In this document: positions 31,178-34,384 of the stretch, one piece after another
Layout of the letters: each line of letters opens with the position of its first letter
Position numbering within the stretch: the stretch's first letter is position 1
DNA from: Oxalobacteraceae bacterium
Lineage (GTDB): Bacteria > Pseudomonadota > Gammaproteobacteria > Burkholderiales > Burkholderiaceae_D
NCBI GenBank assembly: GCA_027485795.1
Contig: JAIXQK010000010.1
Location: 1 to 34,384 of the forward strand
Direction: 5' to 3'
DNA: 34,384 nucleotides
Notes under the pieces: model-generated
Told to the model about the DNA's origin: nothing
What the model saw: only the letters and a program-made list of their open reading frames with translations
Database searches by the model: none
Made by a program: the position numbers and the translations under genes

Positions 31178-31458
31178 AGCCCCGAGGATTCCGCAGCCGG
31201 GAAGCGGTCGCGCTAGCCTACGGCAACCGCGCTGCGCCAGTGGTGACCGCCAAGGGTCGAGACGAATTGGCCGAAGCCATCATCGCCGAGGCAAAGCGGC
31301 AGGGGATTTACATCACAGAAGATCGGGAGCTGGTAGCCGCCTTGTCGCGGCTGGATCTGGAGCAGGAAATACCGCGCGACCTATACGTTGCGGTGGCGGT
31401 GGTACTTTCTTGGGCTTACTGGTTACGGGGTATGAAGCCCGGGGATGAGAAATCTTAG
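31174..31458 (+). CDS. flhX: FlhB cytoplasmic-domain paralogue (FlhX/YlqH-like)
   Basis: 94 residues, starting at GTG 31174 inside a GTGA overlap with the FliK-like gene. It matches only the cytoplasmic part of FlhB: AVALAYGNRAAPVVTAKGRDELAEAIIAEAKRQGIYITEDRELVAALSRLDLEQEIPRDLYVAVAVVLSWAYWL. This corresponds to full FlhB from after its NPEH motif (AVALSYD... to PEDLYYAVAQVIAYVF). There is no NP cleavage motif and no membrane part. FlhX-like proteins can partly replace the FlhB C-domain in the export gate. It overlaps the converging flgN by four bases. Confidence 0.85.
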   Translation: MKPRGFRSREAVALAYGNRAAPVVTAKGRDELAEAIIAEAKRQGIYITEDRELVAALSRLDLEQEIPRDLYVAVAVVLSWAYWLRGMKPGDEKS

Positions 31459-31886
31459 ACTTCTTCGTAGCCGCGGCCGCCGCGCATGCGCGCCATGCGG
31501 CCCAGTCGGTCATAGACCTCGACCGGGGCGGTCGGATCGGCGCCGCGCAGGGTATGGAGCGCGCCGCGAATCGCGTCGAGCTTGCGGCTGATCAGGACTT
31601 CATTCCGACGGTGCAGGTCACGGCATGAGGCAATCAGCTCGCGAAAGCCTTGCCACTCTGGACGCTCGAGCGCCTGCTCGGGTTCCTCGCGCGGTACTAG
31701 CTGGGCCAGTACCTCGAAAATCTGCAGTTTTTCTGGTTGCAGCGACTCAAAACGGTCGAGTTCCTGCGCCTTCAGGGCGTCGAACTCTTTCTCCAGCAGG
31801 CCGTGCAGGGCATTGCCATAGGCCATCGCGGACGCAAGATCAGCGCCCGGCGCGGTCGCGGCGAAAAGAGGTGATGCGTTCATCAT
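31455..31886 (-). CDS. flgN: Flagellar export chaperone FlgN
   Basis: 143 residues, the right size. All-helical sequence with ALHGLLEKEFDALKAQELDRFESLQPEKLQIFEVLA, the FlgN/YscE-type helical core, and a variable C-terminus ending RMRGGRGYEEV. FlgN binds the hook-filament junction proteins FlgK and FlgL. It lies 10 bases after flgM, the standard flgM-flgN pair. ATG 31886 or 31883 can both serve. Its end overlaps the converging FlhX-like gene. Confidence 0.85.
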   Translation of the reverse strand: MMNASPLFAATAPGADLASAMAYGNALHGLLEKEFDALKAQELDRFESLQPEKLQIFEVLAQLVPREEPEQALERPEWQGFRELIASCRDLHRRNEVLISRKLDAIRGALHTLRGADPTAPVEVYDRLGRMARMRGGRGYEEV

Positions 31887-31896
31887 CGGCAGCAGA

Positions 31897-32214
31897 TCAG
31901 TCGATCAGCTTTTCCATCGCCGCAAAACTCTCGGCGATACGGCGCGCGTTCACAGGGTAACTACCTTCCTGGATCGCTTGCTTGATCGCTTCGACTTTAT
32001 TGCGGTCGAATGCTGGCTCAGCCATCGCTTGCTTGGCAATCGGCGACAGCAACAATTCATCGCCGCGTGTTGCGGCGACTTTGGCCTGTGCTGCCTTTGC
32101 CGGGTCGGACTGCCCGTCGAACGGACGATCCAGACCCTTACGCTTGGCTTTCTCTAGCGTCGCCTTGTCTAGCGTGGGGCTGCCGCTAAAAATACTGGAA
32201 ATTGGGTTGCTCAT
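31897..32214 (-). CDS. flgM: Anti-sigma-28 factor FlgM
   Basis: 105 residues. The disordered N-terminus (SNPISSIF, SDPAKAAQ) is followed by the FliA-binding C-terminus: DELLLSPIAKQAMAEPAFDRNKVEAIKQAIQEGSYPVNARRIAESFAAME, the clear FlgM domain. It inhibits FliA until the hook is finished and FlgM is exported. ATG 32214. A sigma-28-like promoter lies about 49 bases upstream, so FliA may raise its own inhibitor, as in Salmonella. Transcription from flgA is also possible. Confidence 0.94.
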   Translation of the reverse strand: MSNPISSIFSGSPTLDKATLEKAKRKGLDRPFDGQSDPAKAAQAKVAATRGDELLLSPIAKQAMAEPAFDRNKVEAIKQAIQEGSYPVNARRIAESFAAMEKLID

Positions 32215-32262
32215 AGTGTTTTCTCGCTTTCGGCCATAGGCCTTTTACTCCTGTCACAACGA

Positions 32263-32289
32263 GTATCGGACGCACTTGAAAGAACTTTA
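32263..32289 (-). promoter_or_regulatory. Sigma-28-like promoter of flgM-flgN
   Basis: Minus strand reads TAAA, exactly 15 bases, then TCCGATAC (six of eight match GCCGATAA). It lies in the 112-base gap between flgA and flgM in the right orientation. The -10 element is weaker than at fliS or flgP, but the exact spacing and the known FliA control of flgM in other bacteria support it. Confidence 0.65.
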
Positions 32290-32326
32290 GCGCTCCGGAC
32301 ATAAATTTTTTGTTGTCGATTCAGCA

Positions 32327-33070
32327 TCACAAGCCTTTCGCCGTGCCTTTGCCGGTGACAACCCCCGACAATGTTCGGCCCGACTCGGTATTACGTAGTT
32401 TGATCTGTTCGCCGACACGACCATCTTGCATTGCTTCAGCCTTAACCGATATCTCGAAGGTAGCAGGGGAGCCAATGGTCATCAAGACCATTTCACCGCG
32501 CTTGACCAGGGTAGCCGGGCGAAGGTCCGAAACTCGAATGGGTTCGCCGGCGCGCACCGCGCGCAGCAATTCCTGACCTTCCAAGCCCTGGCTTTCCAAG
32601 TAGTGGGCCTTACTTATCTTGTCGGCCTCCATGCGGTCCAGCTTGAGGGAGTCTCGCTGTAATACCTGTCCCGCGGGTAAGTTGGTGGCGGCGACCACCA
32701 CCTGTCGGAATTCCGGCGCTGGCGCCGCTTTGGCGGCGGACGCGCCTGGCGTCAATGTGGCTGGCGTCGAACCAGACACCAGCCCGACCTTCATAAATAG
32801 TTGCCAATTTGGCTTGGTGCAGCGGACCCGCACACTGTCGCGGCTGACAAACGGGTAGTCAAATACATAGGTGCTGGCACAGGGCTGCACCGCGACACGC
32901 GCATCCGGTGGCACGACGGTGACGCTGGAGGCCGGCACACCGTTTTGTACACCGACCCATTCCGTCAACGCGGCATTCATCTGCTCGAGCGGCGTTGCCG
33001 CTTGCGCGCAAACAGCCGCCAACAGCAGCGAAATCGCGGCAATTTGGGTGGAATTGGGTGTCATCTTCAT
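32327..33070 (-). CDS. flgA: P-ring assembly chaperone FlgA
   Basis: 247 residues, starting with a signal peptide that ends AAVCAQA (about residue 24). Periplasmic protein with a SAF-type domain at about 118-245: VVVAATNLPAGQVLQRDSLKLDRMEADKISKAHYLESQGLEGQELLRAVRAGEPI, and the final GRVGEQIKLRNTESGRTLSGVVTGKGTAKGL, both typical of FlgA. It assists FlgI polymerisation into the P ring. ATG 33070 or 33064. First gene of flgA-flgM-flgN, divergent from the LysM-hydrolase gene. Confidence 0.93.
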   Translation of the reverse strand: MKMTPNSTQIAAISLLLAAVCAQAATPLEQMNAALTEWVGVQNGVPASSVTVVPPDARVAVQPCASTYVFDYPFVSRDSVRVRCTKPNWQLFMKVGLVSGSTPATLTPGASAAKAAPAPEFRQVVVAATNLPAGQVLQRDSLKLDRMEADKISKAHYLESQGLEGQELLRAVRAGEPIRVSDLRPATLVKRGEMVLMTIGSPATFEISVKAEAMQDGRVGEQIKLRNTESGRTLSGVVTGKGTAKGL

Positions 33071-33090
33071 TCTGTAACCGATTCAATAAC

Positions 33091-33106
33091 TGGAACGAGC
33101 CTTGCT
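33091..33106 (+). promoter_or_regulatory. Sigma-54 promoter of the LysM-hydrolase gene
   Basis: Reads TGGAACG-AGCC-TTGCT: GG-N10-GC is kept, with one mismatch in the -24 block of TGGCACG-N4-TTGCW. Predicted start is near 33117, about 80 bases before the ATG at 33199. It faces away from the flgA promoter. Confidence 0.85.
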
Positions 33107-33163
33107 AGATTCAGGTTGTAGCGGGCGCCGGTTGTGCAAATTTCCGACAGCTGAGCCCAGTAG

Positions 33164-33179
33164 TGCAAAAACAATACCA
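33164..33179 (-). promoter_or_regulatory. Sigma-54 promoter of flgA
   Basis: Minus strand reads TGGTATT-GTTT-TTGCA with a perfect GG-N10-GC and full -12 element; the -24 block keeps TGG only. Predicted start near 33152, leader of about 80 bases to flgA. The two divergent sigma-54 promoters overlap in their upstream regions, so they may share an activator site. Confidence 0.75.
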
Positions 33180-33198
33180 GCCCCAACGAGGAGCCACA

Positions 33199-34164
33199 AT
33201 GCAGATCCGGCCTTCACAGACCAATGCCATCGCCAACGACGCGACAGCACAAACGCGCCAGCGCGAGCGAGCGTCGTCGACGAACGCCTTTCGTCAGGCG
33301 CTGGCCGGTGTGAAGACCGATATGCAGATGGTGACCGTGAAGCCTGGCGACACCCTGATGAGTCTGACGCGCCGGCATCTTGGCGGTGCGGCGAATCAAT
33401 TTAGTAATTCGCAGGTGTTGCAGTTGGCGCAAACCGTCGCGCGCGAGAACGGCATCGAAGACCCGAACCGCATCATGCCGGGGCAGGCGATCAATATGGC
33501 GCCGATGACCACCACGGTCGCGCTACAGTTGCGCCAAGCCGAGGTAGCACGGGCGCAGCTCAACTTGAATGGTCCTAATGTCAGCACGCCGACACTTGAC
33601 CGCACCCTGCAGCGTGCGGTCGCCAAAGGCTATATGGCCTCTGCCGAGTTGGCCGCGGTGCGCGACAAGATTATTTCGCTAGGTAAGCGGCACCACTTCG
33701 CCCCTGACGATTTTGCGCGTATGTCGCTGATGGAGTCCGATGGTCTGAACCCACGCGCCAGCAACGGCAGCTGTCACGGCATTATTCAATTCTGCTCGGG
33801 CGGCAACCGCGGCGCTGCCAGCGCCGGTTATGGGCAGAATCCAAAAGAAATCACGAATCTATCGGTACTGCAGCAGCTCGATCTGGTGGACCGTTATTTC
33901 AGCGACACCCGCCTGAAAGACTTCGGGCCTGCGTCACTGGATGATCTTTATTTAACTGTACTGACCCCAGCTGCACGCAATGAGACACGGGTCGATGCAC
34001 CGCTCAACATCAATGGCAAGCAAGCGGCTTACTTATATGAGGGGCGTGACCCGAGCGGTGTTATCACCCGCAACTCGATTGTGGAAGGCTTGAAGTCGAA
34101 TGCCCGTGACCGTCTTGGTAACTTCACCAGTACGGTCGCGAAGATGGAGTTATCGCGAATGTAA
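33199..34164 (+). CDS. LysM and lysozyme-like peptidoglycan hydrolase, no signal peptide
   Basis: 321 residues from ATG 33199, which has GAGGAG six bases upstream (the frame opens earlier, but that region holds the promoters). The N-terminus is polar, without signal peptide. A LysM domain lies at about 45-101 (MVTVKPGDTLMSLTRRHLGG, IEDPNRIMPGQAINM). The C-terminal lysozyme/transglycosylase-like domain (about 150-310) has a probable catalytic Glu179 in MESDGLNPRASNGSCHGIIQF, then NLSVLQQLDLVDRYF. Context (divergent from flgA, before a rod/hook-type sigma-54 promoter) suggests it cuts peptidoglycan for the rod, replacing or helping the FlgJ hydrolase, and could be exported by the flagellar system. 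The catalytic call is inference. Confidence 0.78.
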   Translation: MQIRPSQTNAIANDATAQTRQRERASSTNAFRQALAGVKTDMQMVTVKPGDTLMSLTRRHLGGAANQFSNSQVLQLAQTVARENGIEDPNRIMPGQAINMAPMTTTVALQLRQAEVARAQLNLNGPNVSTPTLDRTLQRAVAKGYMASAELAAVRDKIISLGKRHHFAPDDFARMSLMESDGLNPRASNGSCHGIIQFCSGGNRGAASAGYGQNPKEITNLSVLQQLDLVDRYFSDTRLKDFGPASLDDLYLTVLTPAARNETRVDAPLNINGKQAAYLYEGRDPSGVITRNSIVEGLKSNARDRLGNFTSTVAKMELSRM

Positions 34165-34256
34165 TGCTTGGCTTTAATTCGACAACTACCGATTCATTCA
34201 ATTAAGTCATTCGACGGTAGCGGCAAACACTGGCCGCATGCACCGCACCCACCGCC

Positions 34257-34272
34257 GGCAAAGCTTTGCCGC
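34257..34272. repeat. 16-bp palindrome CGGCAAAGCTTTGCCG, candidate activator site
   Basis: Perfect 16-bp palindrome lying 42 bases upstream of the sigma-54 -24 element at 34314, so its centre is about 75 bases before the predicted start: a common place for an enhancer-binding activator. Its half-sites and spacing (CGGCAA-N4-TTGCCG) match the core of the inverted repeat at 20952-20977. A further CGGCAAA half-site occurs at 34222-34228. Confidence 0.6.
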
Positions 34273-34313
34273 ATCAACGCACCAAGCGTCGGAAATCCCT
34301 CTCAAATTCACAC

Positions 34314-34329
34314 TGGCACGACCTTTGCA
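34314..34329 (+). promoter_or_regulatory. Consensus sigma-54 promoter pointing out of the window
   Basis: TGGCACG-ACCT-TTGCA is a perfect match to the sigma-54 consensus. Predicted start is near 34340. The 220 bases from 34165 to the window end hold no convincing gene, so it should drive the next gene on the right, probably flgB and the rod/hook operon, as is usual next to flgA-flgM-flgN in polar-flagellum clusters. Confidence 0.92.
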
Positions 34330-34384
34330 ATGGTCGGATCGACAGTTGGAAACTTAAGCGGCCTGTCGATATTTCGCTAATCGC

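Noticed and set aside
33163-33198. Earlier start of the LysM-hydrolase at 33163
   Set aside because: That stretch contains the flgA sigma-54 promoter, while ATG 33199 has a strong GAGGAG site.
34165-34384. 70-codon plus-strand frame at the right end
   Set aside because: It runs across the palindrome and the consensus sigma-54 promoter and has no recognisable protein features.

Overview
The window is one large flagellar gene region from a Gram-negative bacterium, most likely a polar-flagellated gammaproteobacterium (a betaproteobacterium is not excluded). The reasons are the flhA-flhF-flhG-fliA and fliKLMNOPQR-flhB gene orders, a FleQ/FlrA-type sigma-54 activator, a PomA-like MotA, and FlgP/FlgT homologues, which are outer-membrane ring parts known from Vibrio-type polar flagella. 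There is no rRNA, tRNA, CRISPR array, insertion sequence or prophage.

Layout. (1) 1-2358, minus: three metabolic genes at the edge: an AlkB-like membrane di-iron hydroxylase, a small CoA-binding protein and a truncated metY. (2) 2578-5541, plus: a FleQ-like activator, motA, motB. (3) 5542-9358: a 4 x 12-bp tandem repeat, an exported methyltransferase-like protein, and an 872-codon protein with a serralysin (M10) metalloprotease and RTX core between flagellin-like or other helical ends. (4) 9359-20311, minus: probably one operon, fliK-fliL-fliM-fliN-fliO-fliP-fliQ-fliR-flhB. It continues into three uncharacterised genes (a SPOR-domain membrane protein, a protein with about twelve 12-residue His/Asp/Gly repeats, and a coiled-coil membrane protein) and ends at a strong terminator. 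(5) 20371-20920, minus: fliS alone, with its own sigma-28 promoter and terminator. (6) 20993-27026, minus: flhA-flhF-flhG-fliA plus an unknown membrane protein, behind a near-consensus sigma-54 promoter. (7) 27071-31458, plus: flgP-flgT, a FimV/LysM-like protein, a second FliK-like protein and an FlhB-C-domain paralogue (FlhX-like), behind a sigma-28 promoter. (8) 31455-33179, minus: flgA-flgM-flgN, with a sigma-54 promoter for flgA and an internal sigma-28-like promoter for flgM. (9) 33091-34384, plus: a LysM plus lysozyme-like hydrolase with no signal peptide and its own sigma-54 promoter, then a 16-bp palindrome and a consensus sigma-54 promoter pointing out of the window, probably at flgB and following rod/hook genes.

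How it works together. The FleQ-like activator would switch on sigma-54 promoters for the export gate, FlhF/FlhG/FliA, FlgA and rod/hook genes. FliA would then drive fliS, flgP-flgT and extra flgM, and FlgM holds FliA until the hook is complete.

The least explained parts are the metalloprotease with flagellin-like ends, the three-gene tail of the flhB operon, and a palindrome CGGCAA-N4-TTGCCG that occurs upstream of two flagellar promoters.
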